This document shows positions 8,323-17,519 of a stretch of 64,000 bases of DNA, piece by piece. A program made the position numbers and the translations under genes. Source of the DNA: JAUIET01 sp964352475 (GTDB taxonomy: Bacteria > Pseudomonadota > Gammaproteobacteria > Pseudomonadales > JAUIET01); NCBI GenBank assembly GCA_964352475.1, contig CAYGSL010000021.1, positions 6,531 through 70,530 of the forward strand. Reading direction: 5' to 3'. Under the pieces are notes generated by a model. It had not been told where the DNA came from and made no database searches. It saw only the letters and a list, made by a program, of their open reading frames with translations. The stretch's first letter is position 1. Each line of letters starts with the position of its first letter.

Positions 8323-10122
8323 CTATCGTGAGGCAAGCATTTCAACACTGTCGCTGAATATCAGTTCATCACCTAGCTGCGCTACTTTGCCCAGCGCCAA
8401 ACTGGCACCAAGAATGTGGGCACTAAAGTATTTAGCAAGATTAATTCTGCCAGCGAGGTACTCAGCATCCGCGTTATCGCCGTCTAGTAATTTCTGTTGC
8501 GCACTGTGGGCTCCGCGTGCCAACAACCATGCGCCCACTGTTTCGGAAAGCAAACGTTGAAAGGCAACGCTACCTGCTGCCACTGATCGCGGCGCATTGT
8601 TACTGTGCGATTGCAGAAAATGTTCAGCAGTTTCACGACAGGCCTCAACAGCGGATATGAGATTCGGCTGTATGTCCTGCAGTTCGCCAGCCAGTGTTTC
8701 TGCAAACTGTTGAATGTCGCCAAGAAGGCCTTGCCAGTGTTCACCGCCGTCCATTTTCAGTTTTCGATTGGCAAGATCCCAGGCTTGAATACCATTGGTA
8801 CCTTCGTAGATCGGTGTTATGCGAACGTCGCGATACAATTGCGCAACTCCAGTTTCTTCGATAAACCCCATACCGCCAAACACCTGAACGGCCTCTGAGC
8901 AGCACTCGACGCCAATATCTGAAGAGTAGGCCTTGGACAACGGTGTCAGAAGCTCGCTTAGACCGGCCCAGTAGCGGCTTTCTGCTCTGTCTGTACACAC
9001 ACTCTTCATATCCATGGCCTTCGCATTCAAATAACAAATGGCGCGCGATGCAGCAATTTTTGCGCGTATTGTCATCAACATTCTTCGCACATCGGCGTGA
9101 TCGATAATTGTTGAGTCATCACCGGGGCTGCGACCAATGGGAATACCTTGTACGCGCTCCTGCGCGTAGGCCAAAGCCATTTGATAGGCTCGCTCTGCGG
9201 CACCCGTGCCGTGTAAACCGACATGCAGACGCGCGTAGTTCATCATGGTGAACATGCAGGCCAGACCTTTGTTCTCTTCGCCAATCAGCCACCCTATAGC
9301 GCCATCGTTATCCCCGTAGCTCATCTGGCAGGCGGGTGAGCCACGTAGGCCAAGCTTGTGCTCAATGCCGGTACATCGGACATCATTCTGCGCACCAAGA
9401 GTGCCATCTTCATTCGGCAGGAATTTCGGCACCAAAAATAAAGAAATACCGCGTGACCCGGATGGCGCACCTTCAAGTCTTGCTAACACAAGGTGAACAA
9501 TGTTGTCCGCGAAATCGAGCTCGCCGCAGGTTATGTATATTTTATTGCCAGTAATGCGATAACTGCCATCGCCGGCGTCTAGCGCTTTGGTTCTCAGTGC
9601 GCCTACATCCGAGCCAGCATGCGGCTCGGTAAGGTTCATGGTGCCTGTCCATTCGCCGCTGGCCATTTTGGGGATGTACATCCGTTTCATGGCCTCGGTG
9701 CCATGCGCATGTATTGCCTCTACCGCGCCAATTGTGAGTCCAGGTGCCTGCACAAAAGAAAGACCACCAGAACACATCATTTCATGAAACGGGCAGTAGC
9801 CAAGTTGGCCCAGACCCTGGCCACCGTATTCTTCAGGCATAGCCAGGCCTGCCCAGCCACCCTCTGCGTAGGGTTTCCAGGCTTGCCGCAGCTGCTCCGG
9901 GTAGCTCACATTACCGTCGCTAAACTGCGCTCCTTGCTGGTCGGCGCTCTGATTGGCCGGTGCCACAACATTAGCGATCAGTTTGCCGCCTTCCTCGTAG
10001 ATGCTCTCTAATGTTTCAGGAGATAACTCTTCGCGCCCGCTGATTTCGACAAGATCGCTAATTCCAACGCAGTCATTCAGCGTAAACAACATGTCTTTTA
10101 CGGGCGCGGTGTAGTGAGTCAT
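8323..10122 (-). CDS. Acyl-CoA dehydrogenase, DmdC/FadE5-like long type
   Basis: The protein is 599 residues if started at ATG 10120-10122, which has AAGAGA nine bases upstream; a longer frame to 10287 would run into the divergent SDR start. The opening TAPVKDMLFTLND is characteristic of the roughly 600-residue subfamily that includes methylmercaptopropionyl-CoA dehydrogenase DmdC and mycobacterial FadE5. LTEPHAGSDVG and NKIYITCGE mark the FAD/substrate domain, and YRDVRITPIYEGTNGIQ contains the catalytic Glu. A C-terminal helical extension completes it. It introduces a 2,3-double bond into an acyl-CoA, passing electrons to ETF. Chain length or DMSP-related specificity cannot be read from sequence alone. 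Confidence 0.92.
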   Translation of the reverse strand: MTHYTAPVKDMLFTLNDCVGISDLVEISGREELSPETLESIYEEGGKLIANVVAPANQSADQQGAQFSDGNVSYPEQLRQAWKPYAEGGWAGLAMPEEYGGQGLGQLGYCPFHEMMCSGGLSFVQAPGLTIGAVEAIHAHGTEAMKRMYIPKMASGEWTGTMNLTEPHAGSDVGALRTKALDAGDGSYRITGNKIYITCGELDFADNIVHLVLARLEGAPSGSRGISLFLVPKFLPNEDGTLGAQNDVRCTGIEHKLGLRGSPACQMSYGDNDGAIGWLIGEENKGLACMFTMMNYARLHVGLHGTGAAERAYQMALAYAQERVQGIPIGRSPGDDSTIIDHADVRRMLMTIRAKIAASRAICYLNAKAMDMKSVCTDRAESRYWAGLSELLTPLSKAYSSDIGVECCSEAVQVFGGMGFIEETGVAQLYRDVRITPIYEGTNGIQAWDLANRKLKMDGGEHWQGLLGDIQQFAETLAGELQDIQPNLISAVEACRETAEHFLQSHSNNAPRSVAAGSVAFQRLLSETVGAWLLARGAHSAQQKLLDGDNADAEYLAGRINLAKYFSAHILGASLALGKVAQLGDELIFSDSVEMLASR

Positions 10123-10220
10123 GGGCATTCTCTTGGCATGAAAAACCGGCAAGGTTAGCACAGCAAACTGGCCACTGTAAGATACACTGGGCGCTGGATG
10201 AGCATAGGTGGTGAACAGAC

Positions 10221-11018
10221 ATGGCTGGAAGATTAGAAGATAAAGTCGCTCTGATAACAGGTGGTGGCACAGGTATTGGAGCGGCAACCGCTATCCGCTT
10301 CGCTGAAGAAGGTGCGCTAAGTGTCATTTGTGGGCGGCGAACCGAGCCGCTGCAACAAATCTGCTCACAGATTGAGTCAATGGGGGGCAAGGCCAGATAT
10401 TACGTAGCTGATGCGGGCGACGAAAAAACATTTGCCTCGCTTGTAGATAACGTCGTTACAGATTGCGGGCGCCTTGACATACTGGTGAACAACGCCGCCT
10501 CCATTGCGGGCGGAAGCCTGGTACCCGATACGCCTACCGAAGAGTGGCGTGGTACTTTCAGGGTTAGTTTGGACGCTGTGTTCTTTGGCACGCGCAACGC
10601 AATGGCGGTTATGCAAGCGCAAGGCAGCGGGGCAATTGTTAATCTATCGTCGGTGTGCGGTATTTTGGGTACACCGTATACGGCAGCTTATGCGGCAGCG
10701 AAGTCGGGTGTTATCGGCTTTTCCAGAGCGGCCGCGATCGAAGGGGCCGCGAACGGAATACGTGTGAACGTTGTGGTGCCCGGTGTGGTCTTAACGCCTG
10801 CGACTCAAGCCGCAATTCCGGACGAAGCCGGATTGAAATTCACCGCGTCTACTGTGCCGATCAAGCGCATTGCTGATCCGGTGGAAGTGGCTAATGCGAT
10901 CTTGTTTCTCGCATCCGACGAAGCCTCTTACATTACTGGCACCGAGCTCATTGTTGACGGTGGCAAGAGCGCCGAACTGAATACGGGAGCGGCCAGTATG
11001 GAAGGCGCAGATATGTAA
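10221..11018 (+). CDS. Short-chain dehydrogenase/reductase (SDR)
   Basis: This is a 265-residue classical SDR. TGGGTGIG (13-20), LVNNAAS (88-94), Ser144, Tyr157 and Lys161 are all in place, and GRR after beta-2 suggests NADP(H). The end YITGTELIVDGGKS resembles the SDR at 437-1249, so the two may be paralogues. It is divergent from the acyl-CoA dehydrogenase with about 98 bases between starts, which could hold a shared control region, and converges on a metallophosphoesterase. Likely a hydroxyacyl-CoA, hydroxysteroid or cyclic alcohol dehydrogenase. Confidence 0.88.
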   Translation: MAGRLEDKVALITGGGTGIGAATAIRFAEEGALSVICGRRTEPLQQICSQIESMGGKARYYVADAGDEKTFASLVDNVVTDCGRLDILVNNAASIAGGSLVPDTPTEEWRGTFRVSLDAVFFGTRNAMAVMQAQGSGAIVNLSSVCGILGTPYTAAYAAAKSGVIGFSRAAAIEGAANGIRVNVVVPGVVLTPATQAAIPDEAGLKFTASTVPIKRIADPVEVANAILFLASDEASYITGTELIVDGGKSAELNTGAASMEGADM

Positions 11019-11029
11019 GATTGCTGGTT

Positions 11030-12169
11030 CTAGAAACTCAGCCAAAAACCGGCGCGAGGTTCCTCGTGATGTATATCAAAAACCTGCAAATACGTACCGT
11101 TCTCGGTCACGTTTAGTTCGATAAAACCTTCCTGCGATAAGGCAAAGCGTGAGTTGTCTGTGTGCCACACGCCACTCAGTTTGCTGGTGTTTGCGGCACC
11201 GCTAACAATCGTGTACTCCGGCCCATGAGAGTGCGGACGCCTGAATACCTGCAAGCTGTGATCATGACCACCTGCATGTATGACGTTCTCATAGGGCTTC
11301 ATAGCAGCATCCAGCGCATTGATAATGCGCACATAATTTGGATGGTATGTGTCTTCGGCGGACACATCCGTAAACAGATCAAGACTGCGAATGACAAACC
11401 AATAGGCAAAATGCGTCATGTAGCCAGCGTGCTGGCCCATAGTCTCTATAGGGTGGTGCTGATTCACAACGATCAGATTATCCGGGTGCGTTTCACGAAT
11501 GTTGGCAAAAGTGTCAGTTAAAGTGAGCATTGCGGCTTCCAGCTCTGAATCATCTGTTTTCAGCAATGCCGATGAGTCGACAAACACCAGGCTCACACCT
11601 GGCAGATTAATGGCATCTGCAGCCGCTAACGTATCCGATGGCAGTGGTCTGAATTCAGCGGCCACGTCATGCTCATTCGCGTACTCCGTAATATGCGTGC
11701 GCATGCCATCCAGCTCGCCTGCATACCAATCATGATTGCCGGGCACAAAATAGAATCGCGCACCGCTGACTTTCGCTACTTTTAGTTGGGCATCCAGATG
11801 TTCAATGCTTTCCAGCTGACTCTCACGCCACTCTTTTTGACCATCATCTTTGTTTGGGAAGCCCATGTAATAAATGTTGTCGCCAAGGGCCACTGCCGCG
11901 GTTTTCTCTGGTGAGATCAAGGCGCGCTGGCTCATTTTCTGCAAGCTTGCCTGCCAGGGCTCCAGGCTTGATGCACCAGCGTCACCAAATAGCAGCACGC
12001 GCTGCAAGATTTCGTTTTCAGAGGGCGGTGGTGTTTCTTTCTCAGCAACCAGGTTTAGGTAGGGCGTGTCGTGATTGTCGGCGAACTGCGGATTAACTAG
12101 TACCAGAACTACGATGAGTGCGATCAGTAGCAGCAGACCAAGCAGGATGTGTTTAAGAACTTTGGGCAT
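11030..12169 (-). CDS. Membrane-anchored metallophosphoesterase
   Basis: The 379-residue protein has an N-terminal hydrophobic anchor (about residues 7-26) followed by a calcineurin-like phosphoesterase domain on the far side of the membrane. The metal-binding signatures are in order: FGDAG (61-65), LGDNIYYMG (from 95), GNHDW (144-148), QHHP and GGHDHS near the end. The set is complete, so a two-metal phosphatase, perhaps of the purple acid phosphatase-like group, is expected in the periplasm. It is a single gene convergent with the SDR. The phosphorylated substrate is unknown. Confidence 0.87.
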   Translation of the reverse strand: MPKVLKHILLGLLLLIALIVVLVLVNPQFADNHDTPYLNLVAEKETPPPSENEILQRVLLFGDAGASSLEPWQASLQKMSQRALISPEKTAAVALGDNIYYMGFPNKDDGQKEWRESQLESIEHLDAQLKVAKVSGARFYFVPGNHDWYAGELDGMRTHITEYANEHDVAAEFRPLPSDTLAAADAINLPGVSLVFVDSSALLKTDDSELEAAMLTLTDTFANIRETHPDNLIVVNQHHPIETMGQHAGYMTHFAYWFVIRSLDLFTDVSAEDTYHPNYVRIINALDAAMKPYENVIHAGGHDHSLQVFRRPHSHGPEYTIVSGAANTSKLSGVWHTDNSRFALSQEGFIELNVTENGTYLQVFDIHHEEPRAGFWLSF

Positions 12170-12313
12170 TGTATTTCTCTTTTTGTATCAGCTCATTTTA
12201 AGGCAGTTGGACGGCGTCGGCAGCATCAGAATATGAGCAATGCGTAAATAAGCGCTTAGCAAGCGACGACTCCGGTACACTATGCGCTAATTTACTGAAT
12301 TTGGATCAACGCT

Positions 12314-13081
12314 ATGAGCAGACTCGCGGGGAAAACAGCCATCGTCACTGGCGGATCGCGTGGAATGGGTGCGGCGACTGTGCGTGCCTTTGTAAACAAC
12401 GGTGCAAAAGTGGTTATTGCAGATATTCTGGAGGCAGAAGGCCAGGCACTGGCTGAGGAATTAGGCGATGTAGCGGTATTTGCGCGATTGGATGTGCGTG
12501 ATGCCGACAACTGGCAGTCGGTTGTGAAGACGGCCAATGCGCTTGGCAAGCTGCAAGTGCTGGTGAACAACGCCGCCATCATGGAAGCCGACAACATAAT
12601 GGACATGAGCGAAGAAAAGTTCATGCGAATAGTCAGTATCAATCAGCTGGGTCCATTCCTGGGTATGCAGGCGGTGTTTCCAAGCATGAAGGCCAATGGC
12701 GGTGGTTCAATCATAAACGTGTCATCGATAGATGGTTTGCAGGCAAAAAATGGCCTGATAGCGTACGCTGGCTCAAAATGGGCAGTGCGCGGTATGACCA
12801 AGGTCGCCGCTATTGAGATGGGTAAATACAATGTTCGTGTCAATTCGGTACACCCTGGCGGGATTTACACCGATATGCACGGCAAAGACTTCATGACCGT
12901 CGAACAGGCGAATGAATCATACAAAGACATGGCATTGCCAAGGGTAGGCATGCCTGAGGAAGTAGCCAACGTGACTCTGTTTCTGGCTACCGATGAAGCG
13001 AGTTTCAGCACGGGCTCGGAATTTAAGGCAGAAGGTGGCTGGAGTGCTGGCTTGCGTCAAGCCGGCCTGCCAGAGTTGTAA
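12314..13081 (+). CDS. SDR, hydroxysteroid-dehydrogenase-like
   Basis: The 255-residue SDR has TGGSRGMG (12-19), LVNNAAI (83-89), Ser138, Tyr151 and Lys155. Asp37 at the end of beta-2 (VVIADI) points to NAD(H). The overall pattern, including the C-terminal STGSEFKAEGGWSAG, resembles 3-alpha/20-beta-hydroxysteroid dehydrogenases and related cyclic alcohol enzymes. phhB follows only six bases later and probably shares the transcript. The steroid assignment is inferred from resemblance and from the KstD-like gene nearby. Confidence 0.87.
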   Translation: MSRLAGKTAIVTGGSRGMGAATVRAFVNNGAKVVIADILEAEGQALAEELGDVAVFARLDVRDADNWQSVVKTANALGKLQVLVNNAAIMEADNIMDMSEEKFMRIVSINQLGPFLGMQAVFPSMKANGGGSIINVSSIDGLQAKNGLIAYAGSKWAVRGMTKVAAIEMGKYNVRVNSVHPGGIYTDMHGKDFMTVEQANESYKDMALPRVGMPEEVANVTLFLATDEASFSTGSEFKAEGGWSAGLRQAGLPEL

Positions 13082-13087
13082 GAGCAC

Positions 13088-13393
13088 ATGGCTACCCCAC
13101 AACTCAGCGCGGATGAACTGCAGAATCAATTGCAGCAGCTTAATGACGAAGCTACCGAGCCCTGGGTGGTGAATGAGGACGGAAAATTAAGCAAGACGCT
13201 GAAGTTTGCTGACTTCATTCACGCCTGGGGTTTTATGAATACCGTTGCACTTTATGCGGAAAAAAAGGATCACCATCCAGAGTGGTTTAACGTCTACAAC
13301 CGGGTAGATATAGAGTTAACCACCCACGATGCAGGCGGTATTTCAGCGAAAGATATTGATCTGGCTCGTTATATTAACGAATTGCAGGCTTAG
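13088..13393 (+). CDS. phhB: 4a-hydroxytetrahydrobiopterin dehydratase (PCD)
   Basis: The 101-residue protein carries the family signature KKDHHPEWFNVYNRVDIELT (60-79) with the active-site histidines His62, His63 and His80. It dehydrates 4a-hydroxytetrahydropterin formed by aromatic amino acid hydroxylases. It also occurs widely without them, possibly in molybdopterin or pterin repair. An AAGAG ribosome site precedes ATG 13088. No phenylalanine hydroxylase is present in the window, and the gene is coupled to an SDR, so the partner enzyme is elsewhere or the role differs. Confidence 0.93.
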   Translation: MATPQLSADELQNQLQQLNDEATEPWVVNEDGKLSKTLKFADFIHAWGFMNTVALYAEKKDHHPEWFNVYNRVDIELTTHDAGGISAKDIDLARYINELQA

Positions 13394-13446
13394 TCACGCA
13401 CTCGGGCGCAACAGGCTTTCTAACCAGGTTAACCTTGCGTCAGACT

Positions 13447-14313
13447 CTATTTGAAAGACTGAATGATGGTCTGGATTTCATCATCATTGTCCGCAATGAT
13501 ATCCAGCCGGTTCGGCTCAGAACAAGTGCGAAAATGCTCGGGGATTTTCTGCATTGCAACTAGCGAATCAATATCTGGCAGATTAGGGTTGTCTGTTGTT
13601 AATTGCACTGTGTGATACAAGGCCAAATTGGCGATATCCAATAGGTCAAGACCGTCGTCCCAGGATCTATCCCACTGCCCGCAATCAAACACCAGATCAG
13701 TAATCGTTTTGTCGATGCCCCACTTCATCAGCGCGGCAACACCTACTCGTTTGCTGTATTTGCGACACATCTGGAAATAAATGTCGCTATCCGGTTGGTC
13801 TGAGGCTTCCAGCATTGTGGAAAGTACTGACAATGAGCCCACTTCTGTCAGCAGCATAGCCAACTGCACCTGATCGACCGGCCGGTATTTAAACTGTTGG
13901 GCCAGGAAACTTGCTACCGAGGTTTTTACCACCAGTCGTTCCCAGGTGTAGTTAAACAGTGACTTGGCAACGGCGCTGTTGAGTTCCACCATATTGCGGG
14001 TGCTGTGCAGCATCACCAGACTACTGGTCGCTTCAAACCCAAGCAGACCAACGACTTCAGACAAAGTCTGTGGAGGCACCGCTCTGCGATACACCGGGCT
14101 GGATGCGGCCTGTACCAGGTACGCAGTGAGACTAGGGTCTTTGGCGATTATTGCGGTCAGGGAGTCACAAGTGGTGTTGTCATCCGCGACCGCAGAGCGA
14201 ACTTTCAGAGCGACGTCTGGCAGGCTTGGCAGGCGCAGTTCGTCATTGAGCACTCGTTCGATGACTTCTTCGAAAAGAGCTTGCAGGCTTGAATCAGGCA
14301 GTGCGGCGGTCAT
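13447..14313 (-). CDS. HDOD-domain protein
   Basis: The 288-residue protein contains an HDOD domain: LRLPSLPDVALKVRSAV (N-terminal) followed by IIAKDPSLTAYLVQAASSP, the usual HDOD core, then a helical bundle. It lacks the HD metal site of true phosphodiesterases, as is normal for HDOD proteins, which act as signalling adaptors in motility, biofilm or stress. ATG 14311-14313 with AAAGGGA upstream is preferred to TTG 14337. A second HDOD gene occurs at 46641-47480. No output domain is attached. Confidence 0.85.
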   Translation of the reverse strand: MTAALPDSSLQALFEEVIERVLNDELRLPSLPDVALKVRSAVADDNTTCDSLTAIIAKDPSLTAYLVQAASSPVYRRAVPPQTLSEVVGLLGFEATSSLVMLHSTRNMVELNSAVAKSLFNYTWERLVVKTSVASFLAQQFKYRPVDQVQLAMLLTEVGSLSVLSTMLEASDQPDSDIYFQMCRKYSKRVGVAALMKWGIDKTITDLVFDCGQWDRSWDDGLDLLDIANLALYHTVQLTTDNPNLPDIDSLVAMQKIPEHFRTCSEPNRLDIIADNDDEIQTIIQSFK

Positions 14314-14348
14314 GTCGGTTCCCTTTGACGCGGTCAAATTTCCATTTC

Positions 14349-14363
14349 AGGCCTTCCTGGCCT
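14349..14363. promoter_or_regulatory. Short palindrome upstream of HDOD gene
   Basis: AGGCC (14349-14353) and GGCCT (14359-14363) are separated by TTCCT. The repeat lies about 36 bases upstream of the HDOD start and could be an operator half-site pair. With only 5-bp arms, chance is a real alternative. Confidence 0.25.
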
Positions 14364-14544
14364 AAATACAGCCTAGCTTATGGCGCGCAGTAGCGTCCAT
14401 GGGCTCAGTGACCGTCTGGCGGGTTTATATTAGGTCAGACCGCAGCTCTGCCCAGTAACCCCGATCAGCTCCGGATGCTGGATACCTTTTAGCGCATATT
14501 TTGCACAGACAGACTCTGCAAAATAGCGGTTCTCATAACCTGGC

Positions 14545-16254
14545 TTATCTGGCAGCTGCGTGCTTGCCAGCCAGATAACCAAACACCATCGCCGGTCCAA
14601 GGGTTGAACCCGGGCCAGGGTAGGCCGGGAGTAGCGCTGTCGTCGTATTGCCGCATGCGTACAGGCCTTCAATCGTACTGCCATCATCACGCTCAACTTG
14701 GCCATCGGTGTTAATCACCACCCCGCCAGCAGTGCCCATTTCCCCAGTGTACAAACTGACGCAGTAAAACGGCGGTTTACTGATAGGACCTAAACAGGGA
14801 TTGGGCTTGCATTCCGGATCGGCGTAATAACGATCGTAATTGGAGTCGCCACGCTGGAAGTCCAGATCTTTACCCGTTTTCGCGTATTCGTTGAATTTCT
14901 TTTGTGTGTCCAGCAAGCCCTGTGGGTCTATGCCCACTTTCGCTGCAAGCTCTTCAAGGCTGTCAGCCTTGGTTAAAAAGCTGGGTGTCCACCAGGATTT
15001 GGGAACCGCCCAATCGGGCATCATGCTCGATTGCAGCAGAGCAGACGCGACCGGTCGTTTCGCGCGAAAGTCTGCGTCAAAAATCATATACGCTGGTACG
15101 CAGGGGTTGCCATTCTCCGTTTCTCTGAGCATGTCGTCTACGAAGGTCACATAGTTTTGTGACTCATTGCTGAAGCGCTGACCTTTGGCGTTCACCGTCA
15201 TGCAACCAGGAAGCCCCTTTTCCACCTGACTCATATGCGCTTTAGTCTTGCCAGGAATCACTGCGGTGGTAAACCACCACGCCCAGTCCATCTGATGGGT
15301 TGCGGCACCTATATCGATTGCGGCACGAATAGCATCGCCGGTATTGTAAATATTGGCCGCGCTCCACTTGGTGTTGGTCGGGTTTGGCAGATACTGCTCG
15401 CGCATCTGTTGGTTACGTTCAAATCCACCGGCTGCCAGAATCACGCCTTTGTTGGCTTTGATTCGCAGCACTTTTCCATCGCGCTGCACGGTGCAGCCGA
15501 TGACTCTTCCCTGGTCATCAATCAGCTCTTGCATTGGGGATTCCAGCCATAGAGGTATATTTCGGTCTTTGCAAGAGAGAAAAAGGCGGGCAACGCCGGC
15601 AGGGCCCATGGTGAGTCTGCCATCACGGCGTGTCTTGAGGCGGAGTGGAAAATCAAACAAATACTTGAGCACTAAAGTGGCGCTCATCTTCATCCAGCCA
15701 GGCAAAGCCGCCAGCACTATTTGCCCCTCAACCTGAGTAAAGCTGATACCGCCAGGCATTTGCGTCTGTGGGTGTGCATTGCCCAGATACTGAAAGTCAT
15801 CGCCCAGCTCTTCAGCCCGAAGAACCTCCGGTTCCATGGATCTGTGACCGGTTTTGCCACCCGGTGCTTCCGGGAAGTAATCTGGATAATGTTCCAGCGT
15901 GACGTACCGCACCCAATTAGTATTGTCGTGAAGGTAATCGATAACCTCAGGGCCTTGCTCTACGTATGTTTCCAGCAACTCAGGGCGTATTTTGCCCTCA
16001 GGGCTTGTGTGCTCTAAATAGGCTCTGGCTTCTTCCAGGGAATCATCTGCACCCACGGCTTTCGCGTAACGATTGGTCGGCACCCAAACACCGCCACCCG
16101 AGCTTGCGCTGGTACCGCCAAATACCGGCGCTTTCTCCACGATCAATACTTTGGCTCCGCCGTCGTGGGCCGCAATTGCAGAGGTCAGTGCGCCATTGCC
16201 GCTGCCTACAACAACAACGTCTACTTCATGGTCCCATTGGGTGTGCTCGGTCAT
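14545..16254 (-). CDS. FAD-dependent 3-ketosteroid delta-1-dehydrogenase-like protein
   Basis: The protein has 569 residues from ATG 16252-16254, preferred over 16287 because of an AGGA site upstream. The N-terminal FAD loop is VVVGSGNGAL (14-23), followed by FGGTSASSGGGVW. The C-terminus has PFYCVSLYTGEMGTAGGV and YPGPGSTLGPAMVFGY, the arrangement of KstD-type flavoproteins. The family oxidises the A-ring of 3-ketosteroids at C1-C2; some members act on related 3-keto substrates (delta-4(5alpha) type) or as fumarate-reductase-like enzymes. The Tyr in PFY matches the position of the substrate-polarising tyrosine. A lipoprotein cytochrome c5 is divergent from it, with 165 bases between starts, and may be an electron acceptor. 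Confidence 0.85.
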   Translation of the reverse strand: MTEHTQWDHEVDVVVVGSGNGALTSAIAAHDGGAKVLIVEKAPVFGGTSASSGGGVWVPTNRYAKAVGADDSLEEARAYLEHTSPEGKIRPELLETYVEQGPEVIDYLHDNTNWVRYVTLEHYPDYFPEAPGGKTGHRSMEPEVLRAEELGDDFQYLGNAHPQTQMPGGISFTQVEGQIVLAALPGWMKMSATLVLKYLFDFPLRLKTRRDGRLTMGPAGVARLFLSCKDRNIPLWLESPMQELIDDQGRVIGCTVQRDGKVLRIKANKGVILAAGGFERNQQMREQYLPNPTNTKWSAANIYNTGDAIRAAIDIGAATHQMDWAWWFTTAVIPGKTKAHMSQVEKGLPGCMTVNAKGQRFSNESQNYVTFVDDMLRETENGNPCVPAYMIFDADFRAKRPVASALLQSSMMPDWAVPKSWWTPSFLTKADSLEELAAKVGIDPQGLLDTQKKFNEYAKTGKDLDFQRGDSNYDRYYADPECKPNPCLGPISKPPFYCVSLYTGEMGTAGGVVINTDGQVERDDGSTIEGLYACGNTTTALLPAYPGPGSTLGPAMVFGYLAGKHAAAR

Positions 16255-16419
16255 TGAAATCCTGTGAGAGTGATTGTGGGAGCGCATACGTTACTGTAGG
16301 GTTAGCGCCTGCGCAACTGTTGCCGTCGGCGGCCCAAGTCGCGCTACTTTTTCGTAATGTCTTCGAATGCAGTCATGTTTGTTACATACTGCGCTTGAGC
16401 AGTGAAGTAGGGGAGCTGG

Positions 16420-16872
16420 ATGAATAAATCACTCATACAATGGATTAATGGCACGTTACTGACGATTGCCATTTTTGGTCTTACCGCGTGTGGGGGAGGT
16501 GCTGACGAAGCGCCTGTTGGCAATGCTGAAACGACCGCCGCTGTGGTTGAAGAAAAGCTTGATGTCTCTGAAACCAAAGCAGTCGAGGAGGGCGGCACAG
16601 CAACAGCGGCCTCAGCCAGCACTGTCGATAAGGAGATTGTCGCTATCTACCAGAGAAGTTGTATATCTTGTCACATCAGCGGCGCTGCAGGGGCACCCAG
16701 GTCGCACGACGAAGCCGCCTGGGCGCCAAAGATGGCCAAAGGAATGAACGCCTTGATCGCCAGTGTCAATGAAGGGTTGAATGCAATGCCGCCCAAGGGT
16801 ATGTGTTTCGATTGCAATGATGAGCAGTACAAAGCGCTGATAGAGTTCATGGCCGGGCCCAAGCCGGACTGA
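16420..16872 (+). CDS. Cytochrome c5-type lipoprotein
   Basis: The 150-residue protein has a lipoprotein signal ending LTAC (Cys24) and a low-complexity Ala/Glu linker to about 70. The cytochrome domain has CISCH (81-85) for haem c attachment, Met123 in NAMPPKGMC as likely axial ligand, and the Cys129/Cys132 pair that is characteristic of cytochrome c5. It is a periplasmic, membrane-tethered electron carrier. GGGGAG precedes ATG 16420. It is divergent from the KstD-like gene and co-directional with the next SnoaL-like gene, 8 bases downstream. A function with the flavoprotein is inference from position. Confidence 0.9.
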   Translation: MNKSLIQWINGTLLTIAIFGLTACGGGADEAPVGNAETTAAVVEEKLDVSETKAVEEGGTATAASASTVDKEIVAIYQRSCISCHISGAAGAPRSHDEAAWAPKMAKGMNALIASVNEGLNAMPPKGMCFDCNDEQYKALIEFMAGPKPD

Positions 16873-16880
16873 TTGCGATT

Positions 16881-17519
16881 ATGAATGATTCCCTGCAAGC
16901 CCGTATCGATCGCCTTGAATCCATCGACGAGATTCGCCAGCTCGTGGCTAAGTATGCCTTGTCGCTGGATATGCGAGATCTGGATGCGCACGTGAATCTT
17001 TTTGCGGCCGATATCCGGGTGAGCAAGGAACTGACTGGCAGGGCGCATTTGAAGCGATGGCTGGACGATACCCTGCGACTGCAGTTCACGGGAACGTCGC
17101 ACCATGTTGGCAATCATGTTATCGAGTTCAGCGATCCAGATAATGCAATTGGCGTGTTGTACTCCAAAAATGAGCATGAAACACCTACAGCGGATGGTGG
17201 TGCCGAGTGGGTCATTATGCAAATGTTGTACTGGGACAATTATCAGCGCATTGATGGCCGATGGTATTTTAGGCGCAGGCTACCGTGTTATTGGTACGCA
17301 ACGGATCTGAATAAACCGCCCACGGGCGAGCAGAAAATGCGCTGGCCGGACCGTGACAGTTATGACGGGGCCTATCATGAACTGTTTCCGTCATGGAAAG
17401 AATTCTGGGCGAATGTGCCTGGGGAGCAAGAGCCTGAGGTAGTGGCACCCGCACCGCTGGAAGAGTTTTTGACCACAATGCGTAAGGGCGCACCGGACCC
17501 CAGGATCAAGGTTCGTTAG
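16881..17519 (+). CDS. SnoaL-like domain protein
   Basis: The 212-residue protein begins with a helix (ARIDRLESIDEIRQLVAKYA) followed by the cone-shaped NTF2 fold seen in SnoaL-like proteins of catabolic regions. The final 50 residues are an extra tail. Members include ketosteroid-isomerase-like enzymes and binding proteins; I cannot identify a catalytic Asp/His pair. It follows the cytochrome c5 gene closely. Its TAG stop overlaps the alanine racemase stop by 4 bases in the convergent orientation, so no separate terminator exists between them. Confidence 0.8.
   Translation: MNDSLQARIDRLESIDEIRQLVAKYALSLDMRDLDAHVNLFAADIRVSKELTGRAHLKRWLDDTLRLQFTGTSHHVGNHVIEFSDPDNAIGVLYSKNEHETPTADGGAEWVIMQMLYWDNYQRIDGRWYFRRRLPCYWYATDLNKPPTGEQKMRWPDRDSYDGAYHELFPSWKEFWANVPGEQEPEVVAPAPLEEFLTTMRKGAPDPRIKVR

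Noticed and set aside
8323..10287. Longer 654-residue form of the acyl-CoA dehydrogenase
   Set aside because: The extra N-terminus is not conserved and would overlap the divergent SDR start; ATG 10122 has a ribosome site.
14430..14547. Protein-like tail (NRYFAESVCAKY... to CGLT) in the minus-strand frame between the KstD and HDOD genes
   Set aside because: It reads plausibly but is the end of a 91-codon frame whose first part is a shadow of the KstD-like gene, and I cannot match it to any family. A decayed gene is possible but unsupported.
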